A stretch of 64,000 bases of DNA from Jaltomata sinuosa. Taxonomy: Eukaryota; Streptophyta; Magnoliopsida; Solanales; Solanaceae. The stretch is taken from positions 992,001-1,056,000 of the forward strand of contig QJPP01000055.1 of NCBI GenBank assembly GCA_003996215.1, given 5' to 3'. The translations under genes were made by a program, and so were the position numbers. Positions 46,586 through 57,000 of this stretch are shown here, piece by piece (position 1 is the first letter of the stretch; each line of letters starts with the position of its first letter). Below the pieces are notes generated by a model that was not told where the DNA came from, ran no database searches, and was given only the letters and a program-made list of their open reading frames with translations.

Positions 46586-46794
46586 TTGTATCATGGGTTC
46601 GAATCCCATTTCCTCCGATACAGAAATGAAACGGCGGGCGAAATTACGTGAGAGAAAGAACCTCAATTTGATCAGGAGAGCCTAGAGAGCTCTCTATCTT
46701 TCCCCAAATTCCGACTAGCGTGGTTCTTTTTCTCGACCAATTTGAATTACATTTCATTTTGGATTTGTTGTTAAGTAGAGTAGTAATGGCACAG
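46586..46794 (+). other. Probable mitochondrial DNA insert carrying the 3' end of trnS(GCU)
   Basis: 46593-46617 folds as a T-arm (ATGGG/CCCAT stem, TTCGAAT loop) followed by an acceptor 3' strand TTCCTCCG. TTGTATCATGGGTTCGAATC followed by CCATTTCCTCCG is, from memory, the end of plant mitochondrial trnS-GCU. The following 180 bp is GC-balanced, unlike the flanks, and may be its mitochondrial downstream sequence; I cannot confirm that. Only the 3' third of the tRNA is present, so it is not functional. Confidence 0.5.
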
Positions 46795-48135
46795 TGTAAC
46801 GACCTGTTCCATCGTTACCAAAAATATTTGCGATCAAGATAGGTGCCTCTCATTCGTAATAAGAGTTAGGATTAATTCTTTATTTTGGGGAGTACATTTG
46901 GTATGTACTAAGGTCATAGAATACTCTTAGCACAAAGTTAAGTTGAAAGCTTCCTTACCGATTTAGTTTCGGGCTAAGTTCAAACTAGAGTCAACTTCAA
47001 ACGTGCTTTACTCCTAGAATATAAGGAGTTAGGGGTCCCACTACCCACCAAATTAAAGATCTCTGAGTCCTCTTTCCAACGCCACCAACCGTTTATCAAT
47101 CTGCTTCCCAAGTAAAAAGTTATGATTGTTTTACTGAAGACTGTCCGTGCTGAAAATTTGAGTCCGCTGTAGCGGAATTTAGGTCGCTATAGCGGTACCG
47201 CTATAGCGGTTGGCCATCCGCTATAGCAGAATGATGGAACTAGAAAGGCCAGAAACTGGTTTTATAATCCCATTCTCCCTTCTTTAGTCAAAAACAGACG
47301 AGGGTTGCTCAAAAATCCCTCCTAGACTGCTCCAAAGCTTGGGAGTCATGGGGAGGAGGGATTCCAGCAAAAAAGGATGCGAAACCATGGATTCGGGCTT
47401 GCAGAATCGTCAGGGAACGCCTTCACAGAGCCAGAAAGGGCATGGAACAGCTGCTCGACATCCAGGTAGGCTAGGTTTCTTCCAAGAGTAGATTGACCAC
47501 TTTCATTTTCGTATTATTGTATAGAATGAAAGGGAGAATTCATGGTTAGGCCTTCGGGTACGGAGTCTGGAGCAAGTTGTTGAATTGTTGGATTACTTTG
47601 AATATGGTAGAATAGGAATAGGGTGTTGTGATATTCTAGGCATTGCTTAAATTTTGTGATTTTACTAATAAAATGTGGAAACTAGAATATCGGAAGGTTT
47701 GGGGAACCGGAAAAAGGTTAGTAATTAATCAATGTGTAAGGAACGAAAGTTCCGGACTAATGGGTATAATTAGGATAATTGTTTGGTTATGTTCTAAGGC
47801 TAGGAAGGGTTTTCCCAGGTTGTATTTGGTCCTAGGGAGAGGGTCAGGAATAAATGTAATTAACTGCATGTTTAAAGGGGCGAACCGGGGTTAGTCTTTG
47901 GACGGGATTTTGACGGTTCATAGTGTACCCGGAATGGGGTAGGCGATGGCTTATGATTTCTGTGAATGTTGTATATGTTGTACTCTTATCTAGGTATCTG
48001 TATGAATTGCATAACTTAGAGGAATTATGTAGAATGTCTAGGGGTCCTGTTTTATAGTCCGTGAATTGAACGGTGTGTTGCTTGTTCGTTTACAAGTTGT
48101 TTGTTCATTACTTGACTGTGGATTGTTGACATTCA

Positions 48136-48285
48136 GTTGGCTCGGGTACCACGCCTGGTACGGGTATACTAATGGTTGGCACGGGTACCACGCCTGGTGC
48201 AGGTATAACAAATGGTTGGCTCGGGTACCATGCCTGGTACGAGATACTAATGGTTGGCTCGGGTACCACGCCTGGTACGGGTTTA
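48136..48285 (+). repeat. Four-unit tandem array in 5' LTR
   Basis: Core GGCTCGGGTACCACGCCTGG, unit about 39 bp; same array as 905-1050 in the opposite orientation. Confidence 0.85.
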
Positions 48286-48377
48286 CTTTACTGCATCATT
48301 TTATTGATATTGTTGCATTGTGTGATTGGTGTTGGTTCCATGAGTGGACCGGGCTGTGTTTATAAATTATGATATTA

Positions 48378-48895
48378 CTTGTGGTCTTGGTGTAGGCCGG
48401 GTTGTTATATTATATTGTACTTTTGGTCTTGGTGTAGGCCGGGTAATCATATTGTGAGTTTGGTCTTGGTGTAGGCCGGGTAATTATATTGTGAGTTTGG
48501 TCTTGGTATAGTTCGAGTTGTTATATTATATTGTGCTTTTGGTCTTGTTGTAGGTCGGGTAATTATATTGTTCTTTTGGTCTTGGTGTAGGCCGAGTAAT
48601 TATATTGTGAGTTTGGTTTTGGTGTATGCCAGATAATTATATTGTGAGTTTGGTCTTGGTGTAGGCCGGGTTGTTATATTTTATTGTGCTTTTGGTCTTG
48701 GTGTAGGCCGGGTAATTATATTGTGAGTTTGGTCTTGGTGTAGACCGGGTTGTTATATTATGTTATTAGTTGGTCTTGGTGTAGGCCGGGTTGTTATATT
48801 ATGTTATTAGTTGGTCTTGGTTTATACCGGGTTATGATGTTAACTATTAGTTAGTCTTGGTATAGACCGGGTTATCATGTTAACACCTAGATGTG
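48378..48895 (+). repeat. Long tandem array in 5' LTR (about 13 units)
   Basis: Core TTGGTCTTGGTGTAGGCCGG with ATTATATTGTGAG or TTGTTATATTAT spacers. Fewer units than in the minus-strand LTRs. Confidence 0.9.
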
Positions 48896-50095
48896 TTAGG
48901 GAGATTCGAGTGGGTCTAGACTATGTAAAAGAGGTTATGAGTTCACAATTTATTTTCATTAAGTGTATTAATGATGGTCAAGAATTAGTTGTGGTTAATA
49001 AGCTAAGGGTGGGTCTTGGTGTAGACAGGGTAGCCTGTTGAACACTTAGGTGTGGTTAGAGGATCCTTGGAGGGTCCGGGTTTAGGGATTAGAAAGGGAT
49101 TTAGATATAACTCTGTTGTTGTCATTGAATGTGTCAATGGTTGCTAGGTGATTTTCATGTGATTGGTCAATTGGGAGTAAGATGGAAAGTCTGGGGTTGT
49201 AGTTGATGGTTGTTATAACCAGGATAGAAAGATTTCCTAGAGGTCTGGGAAGGGCCGGACACTGGTAAGTAATAATACGGGTATAAGTGGTTTGGTTGGG
49301 CAGTTAGCCAGGTTAAGTCTGAATATCTAGTCAAGGCGGTTGACTTGGGTAATGGAAGGGTAGTCCAGGTATGGACATTGTTATTGGTAAGGATTAAGTG
49401 AGACTTGGGAAGTCTAGAGATCAAGGTGACTTGGGAAGTCTAGATGTCAAGGTGACTTGTGAAGTCTAGATGTCAAGGTGACTTGGGAAGTCTAGGTGTC
49501 AAGGTGACTTGGGAAGTCTAGGTGACAAGGTGACTTGGTAAGTCTAAAGGTTAGGATAGTGGGTTCCAAAAAGGGAGATTGATAAAAGTGATGTTGAAAG
49601 GGGTAAAGCATTTACCTTGTGCATTTTATCTTGATTTTTATATGATGGTAGGAGTGAATTCGGGTTAGCCGATGATGCCTACCAGTACGTGTGTTTGTAC
49701 TGATTCTACTCTTGCTATACCATTTTCGGTATAGTCTGGTTGCAGGATTGGTGATGTTTCACAGGTTCAGGATTGCGGCGATCTTCCAGCAGCTCCTACT
49801 TTTCTTCTATGGTGGGAGTTGTGTCATCTTATGTCATATACTCATCTTGTAGCTCTTGTACCGGCTTAGACTAGGTTCTAGGGAGGGCTGTCTCATATTG
49901 CAAATATTTTTCCGCAAGTTCTTTAAGTCATTTATTTTCTAAAATTTTTGTAAAGGAAGTTCCATGTATTAAAAAGGGTTTTATTTCATGATTTATTTCT
50001 TTTTCCGCATTACCTGTTGCTTCGGGTGGTAAGGGTTCTCCTATCTAGGTGGATTAGAGTAGGTGCCTGCACGGCCCGGTAATTGGGTCGTGACA

Positions 50096-52351
50096 AATGG
50101 TATCAGAGCTCAGGTTACCGGTCTCCCAGTACAAGAGCAAAATGTCGAATAGAGTCCTACGGATTGGTGTGTTGACGTCCACATTTAATCTTTGGGAAGC
50201 TATGAAACATTCTAGGAAACATTTCTTTTCTTTCATTCCTTTTCGTGCGGTTCGTTTACTTGCTTGTATGGGTTGAGTCCAATTGGTATCTCTCGATTCC
50301 AATTGGTATCTCAATGAAGTGAAGGATGTCATTGGACTCCAGTTGCAATAAGACAAGCAAGGGAAATTGGAACCGGGAAGGTTCCAATTGGTATCTTGCC
50401 GGGGAGGCTATGTAAAGGTATGGATGGATCGGCTAACGGTCATCCATGAGGTGAATAAAAGGTAATGAAACTGATTTCATTGATTGCTTAAGCTTGAGAC
50501 TTGATATTGTGCTTATATGTATTGATGTTGTTTGAATGACTAAATATATGGTGTGCAATTGTTTGATTTGCTGTGAATGTTTTGGTCCGGAAAGAGTCAT
50601 AACTTGAATTGGTGTACTTTGGTTGGTAATTAATTTTTATGTGTACTTGAATTGGTCAGTAAAGTGGTGTTACATTTTGGAAACGGGCTTGCCATTGGTA
50701 AAAATAGTAAGGGGACAAGGCTTACGACTGTAGGGAAACTCCAGTTTCAGGACAGTCGGGATTGGTTAGGAACCATGGGGGAAAAGGGCTATCATTGCTT
50801 GATCGCAGGAACTTCGATAAGGAAAATTTTGTGGTAACTCATGATTGTAACTTAAGGAAAATTTATTTCCAGCTTTGAAAATTGTGATTGTTTTAAATGA
50901 TAAATTGCGATATGCCTTAATTAGAATTGTTTGCATGACATTCGGGTATAGGCTTACCATTTATATAGATGGTAATGGAACAAAAAGGGATTGTGGACTG
51001 TGGGGAAGCTCCGGTTTTGGGACAGTCAGGATCGGTTGGAAACCATAGGAAGGAAAAAGGGGAACTAGTAGTGCACGATAGCGGGAATGTGTTATTGTGT
51101 GCGGTTATGGGGTGTTTCATAACTGATTTTATGATAATGTGGTACTAAATTCTCAACTAGGCATAGTTGAGGTTGGTCTTGAGGATTGTTTAAGACCATG
51201 GTGGGATTAACGGAATTAAACAATGTTAACATGGAAGGGGAATGAGAGAATTTTTCAGAGAATGGTAAATTTTCTATGCTACTACTTTTGGGGGTTTCCA
51301 TAGCAGTGTGCAAGTCGCTATAGCGGGATGGGCAAGGCATGATCCCTTTCCTATTTTTCCCTTGTTCTGTCTTTCATTCTCGGGTCATTTTACATCACTA
51401 TTTGAGTTGCGAGCTATTGCAGGAAGTATTTAGCATCCATGAGCAATAAGAGGAAAGGGTAGATATGATAGGCCGGGGTATTGGTGAAATTTTTGATTTA
51501 CCACTGGTGGGAATAGTCACCTAGGTAGAATTTGGCCAAATGACCCGTAATTGGCTTAGTATTGTTGGAAATTGCTCGTAGTCTTATGTCATGAGGGTGA
51601 TTTGGCTAGTTTATTATTGATGATCCTTAGTGGTAGGGTCAGTTGAGGGAGTTCTGGTGAGAAAACTTCTGGTTGAGGAGTTAGAAATCTCGAGATGGGC
51701 TAGTCTCAGATGAATTCTGAGCAAGGTAAGGTGTAGGGAAATCTGGGTGCGGATTGGGTGTTATATCTTGGGTCGAACTAGTTTTTCCATTAGCCAAGAC
51801 CTTAAGGAGTCTGGGGGACTTTTCGGAATCAAATTTGGGTAAGTAGAACTCTCGGTATGTGGGTTGACGTGAAGGGGTTATTCTGGAATGTCATAAAATT
51901 AAGTGTGTTGTAAAATAGGCACTTTTGGAAACTTTATGACTTTTTGTCCCGTGTCAACCATCATATCGGTTGAACACATCGCTATTGCGACCTCCGCTAT
52001 AGCGGAAGTCAGCGACTGTCAGCTCCATAGCATGGGAAATTAAGTTTTGGGTCGTTATGTTTGAAATGTTTTGCTCCGGTGTTTAAACGAGGCCCAAAAT
52101 TTTTTGGGCACTCGAGGAGAGTAATCTAACTAGTCTCGTATAGCTCAAAGGAAGAAATTCCTTGACAAAGCAGAATCGAATTAAATTTCGGTTGAACTGG
52201 GGTACACCCGGGGGATTTGAGAGTTCAGTGGTTCGCATGAGGCTATTCTATGCTATCATAGCAGAGCGTTAAGTTTCTAAGGGCTGGCTCATTCTTTTCC
52301 TTCTGCCTTAGAGATCGTTCGGGGATGTACGATGGGTAAATTGGTATATGT
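50096..52351 (+). mobile_element. Interior of the plus-strand long-LTR element, no coding capacity
   Basis: Short ORFs only. Palindrome copies lie at about 51312-51326 and 51985-52005. 51480-52030 repeats wording found in the LTR start region (GTCAACC..CGCTATAGCGG, TTAAGTTTTGGG), which suggests that part of the interior was derived from LTR sequence. Confidence 0.7.
50098..50115 (+). other. Primer binding site, initiator-Met tRNA type
   Basis: TGGTATCAGAGC begins two bases after the LTR end; same spacing as in the minus-strand copy. Confidence 0.9.
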
Positions 52352-53441
52352 TGTAACGACATATTCCATCGTTACTGAAAATATCTGCGATCAAGATAGG
52401 TGCCTCTCATTCGTAATAAGAGTTAGCATTAATTCTTTATTATGGAGAGTACATTTGGTATGTACTAAGGTCATAGAATACTCTTAGCACAAAGTTAAGT
52501 TGAAAGCTTCCTTACCGATTTAGTTTCGGGGCTAAGTTCAAACAAGGGTCAACTTCAAATGTGCTTTACTCCTAGAATATAAGGACTTAGGGGTCCCAAT
52601 ACCCACCAAATTAAAGATCTCTGAGTCCTATTTCCAACGCCACTGAGCGTTCGTCAATCTTCTTCCCGAGTAAAAGGTTATGACTATTTTACTGAAGACT
52701 GTCCGTGCTGAAAATTTGAGTCAACTGTAGCGGAACGCTATAGCAAAATGACGGAACCAGAAAGCCCAAAAACGGGTTTTATAATCCCATTCTCCCTTCT
52801 TTAGTCAAAAACAGACGAGGGTTGCTCCAAAAAACCCTCCTAGACTGCTCCAAAGCCTGAGAGTCATGGGGAGGAGGGATTCCAGCAAAAAGGGACGCGA
52901 AACCATGGATTCGAGCTTTCAGAATCGTCAGGGAACGCCTTCATGGAGTCAGAAAGGGCATGGAACAACTGCTCGGCATCCAGGTAGGCTATGTTTCTTC
53001 CAAGAGTAGATTGACCGCTTTCATTTTCGTATTATTGTATAGAATAAAAGGGAGAATCCATGGTTAGGCCTTCCGGTACGGAGTCTGGAGGAAGTTGTTG
53101 AATTGTTGGATTACTTTGAATATGGTAGAATGGGAATAGGGTGTTGTGATATTCTAGGCATTGCTTAAATTGTATGATTTTGCTAATAAAATTCAGAAAC
53201 TAGAATATCGGAAGGTTTGGGGAACCAAAAAAGGGTTAGTAATTAACAAATGTGTAAGGAACGGAAGTTCCGGACTAATGGGTATAATTAGGATAATTGT
53301 TTAGTTGTGTTCTAAGGCTGGGAAGGGTTTTCCCAGGTTGTATTTGGTCCTAGGGAGAGGGTCAGGAATAAATGTAATTAACTGCATGTTTAAAGGGGCG
53401 AACCGCGGTTAGTCTTTGGACGGGATTTTGACGGTTCATAG
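52352..53441 (+). repeat. 3' LTR, truncated after 1.09 kb
   Basis: TGTAACGACATATTCC start. It runs parallel to 46795-47932 with a gap in the palindrome region at about 52725-52745 (fewer copies than the 5' LTR). It leaves the family sequence at GGTTCATAG and passes into Athila-like LTR sequence. Confidence 0.85.
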
Positions 53442-54070
53442 TTAGTTAATTATTGCAAATATTGACTTAGCTTTCTAATTTGAGCTTTTGCTTGAGAAAG
53501 GATTACCCTAAATTCGGAAAGGTTCAATAGTGGGAATTTGGGGTTTCCACTCTAAATCAAGGCTAGAGATAGTTTGGTTGCCGAAAACTCCCATCTAAGA
53601 GTTGGGGTTAGAAATTACCCAACTCACCCAAGTTGATTTGTTGGTTATTGCTTACTTGTGCTGATTCGAGAGAACCCATGAGGATTGTTGCTTGATTGGT
53701 TGAAAGACGGTTAAGTGCACCTTTAGCCAAGACTACCCATGTGTTAATAGGGTGCAAGTCTTGTGAATTAAATTCCCATTCCCACTTCTCCCTTGTTATC
53801 CTTGCTTGGTGAAAGCAAGGTGAAAGTCATTGATCAATCTATCTTGTATATGTATTTCCTTATCTTTAGTTTTCAGTCTAAAACCCCCTTTTTAGATATC
53901 TTTTCCCTTTCGTTAATTGGACTTCAATAAGTTGCTCTTATTCTTTATTAGCTCGATCGCGACTATATTATTCTATGTGGGTACGACCCCGACATCCGTT
54001 GGAAATATAAATGTGTTTTTCTCTGATGATCACAATTACCTCCATTAGAGAGTGTATTTGAGCGTTATCA
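53442..54070 (+). repeat. 5' LTR remnant (about 630 bp) of the Athila-like element
   Basis: TTGCAAATATTGACTTAGCT to GAGCGTTATCA; about 96 percent identical to 61022-61649. About 760 bp of the LTR start is missing at the junction with the long-LTR element. Confidence 0.85.
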
Positions 54071-54074
54071 GAAA

Positions 54075-54092
54075 TGGTGTTGTTGCCGGGGA
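54075..54092 (+). other. Primer binding site, tRNA-Asp type
   Basis: TGGTGTTGTTGCCGGGGA differs at two positions from TGGCGCCGTTGCCGGGGA, the primer site that I recall for Athila/Tat elements. It starts four bases after the LTR end. Confidence 0.7.
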
Positions 54093-54200
54093 ATAATTTG
54101 GCGTATTGAGTTAGTTTAGAATTTGAGTCTACTTACTCTAGTTCAATTTTTGTGAATAATTGTTTTTCTTTTGTTTAAATTTTGTTTTGTGATTGACTTC

Positions 54201-55356
54201 ATGGCATCTCGAAATGATAGAGATGTTGGTGGTTGCAACCCTTGTTATAATGATCCTTGTTATTGTGGAGGACCCCACCTTTGGCAAAAATATAAAATTG
54301 GCCCTAAGAGAGGGAGGTATTCACCTTCTTGTTCCTATAATGGGCGTAATTGCTATTTGTGTGGTGGTCGTGATGGACATTGGAGAAATTGCCCTAATGA
54401 TTATCCTTCTCCCCCTCTTATGCTAACCATGTTGCTAGTGGTGCTTTTGATCCTAATAGGAACCATGACATAGCAAGTGAAGGAGGCATGTATGCCAATC
54501 TCCACACCCTCTTGGCCTCGCTAGAAACCCGGGAGGAGGGTGTGAAATCCATAAAGCAAGGCTTGGTGGGCATGAGAATAAAAGAAGAAGAAGAGAGAAA
54601 TTTTGCCATACAATCCATGGCGGATTTGTCCACGCCTCTTGCTCAAGTTGATTAGGAAGACACCCACCCGGAAAGCCTATATGCCATGGTTGAAACTCAC
54701 TTGGCCAAACAAGACAACGCAGAGGAGGGTGTGCAATCCATAAAGCAAGGCTTTGTGGATGCAAGGGCTAAAGAAAAAGAAGAGCAAAATTGTTCCACAC
54801 AACTCATGGCAGATTTGTCTACTCCTCTCGATCAAATCGATGAAGAAAACCCTCCACGGCGATCAAATAAACATGTATCAAACATTGGGCTCAATCAAAT
54901 TCACTTTGGGGACGATGATGATGATTTGCAAAACATGGAATCATCTGAAAGTGAATTCATACCGGTAGTGCTTGAGCCCCAACAAGAAGAGAAATTTGTA
55001 TTAGGTGAGGTTGTGAGCCTAGAATGGTTGTTAAACTAAGATCACCAACTAGAGGCCTATGGGGAACAACGTGGAAGAGTGCTACCAATGTTTGGGGTAT
55101 TATTGAAAAGGCATGCCAAGGAAGTCAAAAAGAAGGGCTACTTGAAATTGCTATCCGGAATTTGAACAACAAGGTGAATGCTCGTGTTGAAACATGCACG
55201 ATTGTGGGTTGTAGTTTTGAGTTGTTCCCTATTAAAAGGGAAGACACAAGGGATGCTCATGAATTGAAGGTGTTGTGGAAACCAACTACCTCATACATGA
55301 CTCGTGATGCCGAGATTAAGCGAATGATACTAGAGTTGCAAAGCAAAGTCCAATGA
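54201..55356 (+). pseudogene. Zinc-knuckle ORF with an internal duplication (Athila-like interior)
   Basis: ATG at 54201. Residues about 50-65 hold CYLCGGRDGHWRNC (C-x2-C-x5-H-x3-C), a CCHC-like knuckle of the gag type. After a frameshift near 54418 the reading continues with two similar acidic blocks of about 40 residues (54526-54654 and 54718-54846) sharing EEGV-SIKQG and MADLSTPL. The first ends at a stop (54652). An Asp-rich segment and QQEEKF follow, then a stop at 55037. 55024-55356 is a further open stretch in another frame without a named domain. By position it is gag-like and would bind RNA, but similarity to known gag is weak. Confidence 0.5.
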
Positions 55357-57000
55357 TTCATCTTGAAAGACTCTAGTACATTCGAAAGTGAGGATATGAT
55401 GAATGAAACAAGATTGAAGGTGGAGACGCCCAAATCCTACTCCAACCAATTTTTGGCCTTGAATTTAGTTGAATGAATGAAAGTTGAAGTAATCAAGCTC
55501 TTGGAGGACCTTGGAAGTAGGGTGGATCGAGGTTTATCCATTTTCAAGTTTGTTGTTGCAAGAGGGAAAAGAGACCCTCCTCACTTGAAGGCGAAAAAGT
55601 ACAAAATGTGATACCAAAAAAATGGCCTTCTCATGTTCACACCTTCACCCCGTGATTTTCATCGAAATTTCGATTCAAATTTGGGTCAAAGGTTCAAGGC
55701 TTCCAAGTGGAGATCTAGAGGGTGAGCTAGCTTACGTCGTGACGCGACGTTAAATTATGTGCTTGATGGGAGGCAAACCATCATTTTTATGCTTTACTTC
55801 ACTTTTTATTTCTTTTTGGTTTGTCTTTAGGTGCCCAAAGGAATGAGAAGAGGAACCAAGTATTGAAAAGCACTAAAAACACCTCTGAAAAATATGCTTT
55901 TCGCACCTGGAAGAGTACCCGTCGCACATGCCATCGCACAAGCAAACAGTGAACTGAACAAAAATATTGGCTTATGCAAAAATGGTGCATTTCACACCGC
56001 CCAAAGTGCCCACCACACCTGACTTCGCACGATAAAATAGTGCACCGGGAAAAATTCTAAAATTTTGGCATTCAAATTGGCATCGCGATCGCGACCCTTG
56101 ACTATAGCGATCGCGATGAGGTAAATTCTTCCTGACCCTTCGCGACCGCGTGAACACTTCGCGATTGCATGGAGTCGGGTGAGTTTAACTCATCGCGATC
56201 GCATGATAAAGCCTCGTGACCTCGAGGCACTGAATGGTTTTCAGGTAATAAAAGATCAGAGAAGCAGTTTCAAAAGCAAAATTTGCTTTCAAAACTTGGC
56301 TTTTTTTCTCTCTTAAGGCAAGAAAAAAAATTATACTCCATCAACTTCAATTCCATAGAATCTTTGCAACTCCTCGGGTATGATCTTCGATCTCCCTTCT
56401 TCAATTCACTATTATTATGTTAGAGTGTGTGGTTTTAAACACCCAAGTGGGTGTCATTTTTTGCTTTCAACAATATGTGTGAATTGGGTGTTGTGGTATG
56501 AAATCGTGGGTGAAATCTAGTTGGGGGTTAGAAATCTGTTGATTTGCTGATTTTTGGGATAAAAGGTGACACCCATGTGGTGTAAAAATGGTGAACTAAA
56601 GGGTGCAAATCACTTGTTTGACAAAATGTCTGAATCGATTTTTCTGGGCAAGAAGATGACCTTCGCGATCGCGATGCCCAATCCCGTGATTGCGATGATC
56701 AACTCCCCTAAGCTTCGCAATAGCGATGACCCATTCCGCAATCGCGATGCCTTAATTTTCAACAAAATATATATTTGTCTTCACGATCGCAATGCCCAAT
56801 CCCGCGATCGCGATGACCAGTTTTTTACTATCCCAAAAATAGCAACTCTACCCATCTCTATCCGGACCCGTTTTGTCTCGTTTCTTTAGTCTAATCATGT
56901 CTGAATACATTGTTTTATGTGTCTATATTCGTGTTTGACAATTTTGTTTCTTGTATAGGTACTTTAAGCTTGAAAATGGCTGAAATTAAATATGAAGATG
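55357..57000 (+). other. Athila-like interior, non-coding, with palindrome cluster
   Basis: No coding frame. Two clusters (56083-56220 and 56660-56815) hold copies of the 12-bp palindrome TCGCGATCGCGA and variants (GCGATCGCGATG). 55905-56030 has CGCAC-rich repeats (CATCGCACAAGC, TTCGCACGATAA) echoed at 58600-58700. Confidence 0.5.

Larger units (their letters stand above)
46795..50095 (+). repeat. 5' LTR (complete, 3,301 bp)
   Basis: TGTAACGACCTGTTCC to GGGTCGTGACA. Contains a palindrome cluster (47165-47230), a four-unit array (48136-48285), a long array (48378-48895), and a GTGACTTGGGAAGTCTAGAT tandem repeat (49400-49550, about five units). It is about 230 bp shorter than the minus-strand LTR, mostly from fewer array units. 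Confidence 0.85.
46795..53441 (+). mobile_element. Long-LTR non-autonomous retrotransposon, plus strand, 3' LTR truncated
   Basis: Complete 5' LTR (46795-50095), iMet primer site at 50098, 2,256-bp interior (50096-52351) and the first 1.09 kb of the 3' LTR (52352-about 53441). The interior aligns in order with 2516-4527 in reverse complement and again lacks pol. The 3' LTR is cut where it meets the Athila-like element. Possible 5-bp target CACAG precedes the 5' LTR, but no partner survives. Confidence 0.85.

Noticed and set aside
46586..46617. A functional tRNA-Ser gene
   Set aside because: Only the T-arm and acceptor 3' strand exist; D-arm, anticodon and 5' acceptor are absent.
46250..46666. 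138-codon minus-strand ORF
   Set aside because: Crosses the LTR/tRNA junction antisense to the LTR arrays; no domain, and its frame is not conserved in other LTR copies.
48066..48365. Trp/Gly/Tyr-rich ORFs over the four-unit array (also 6348-6615 and 790-1087)
   Set aside because: The 39-bp unit is a multiple of three, so any open frame repeats; both strands give such ORFs.
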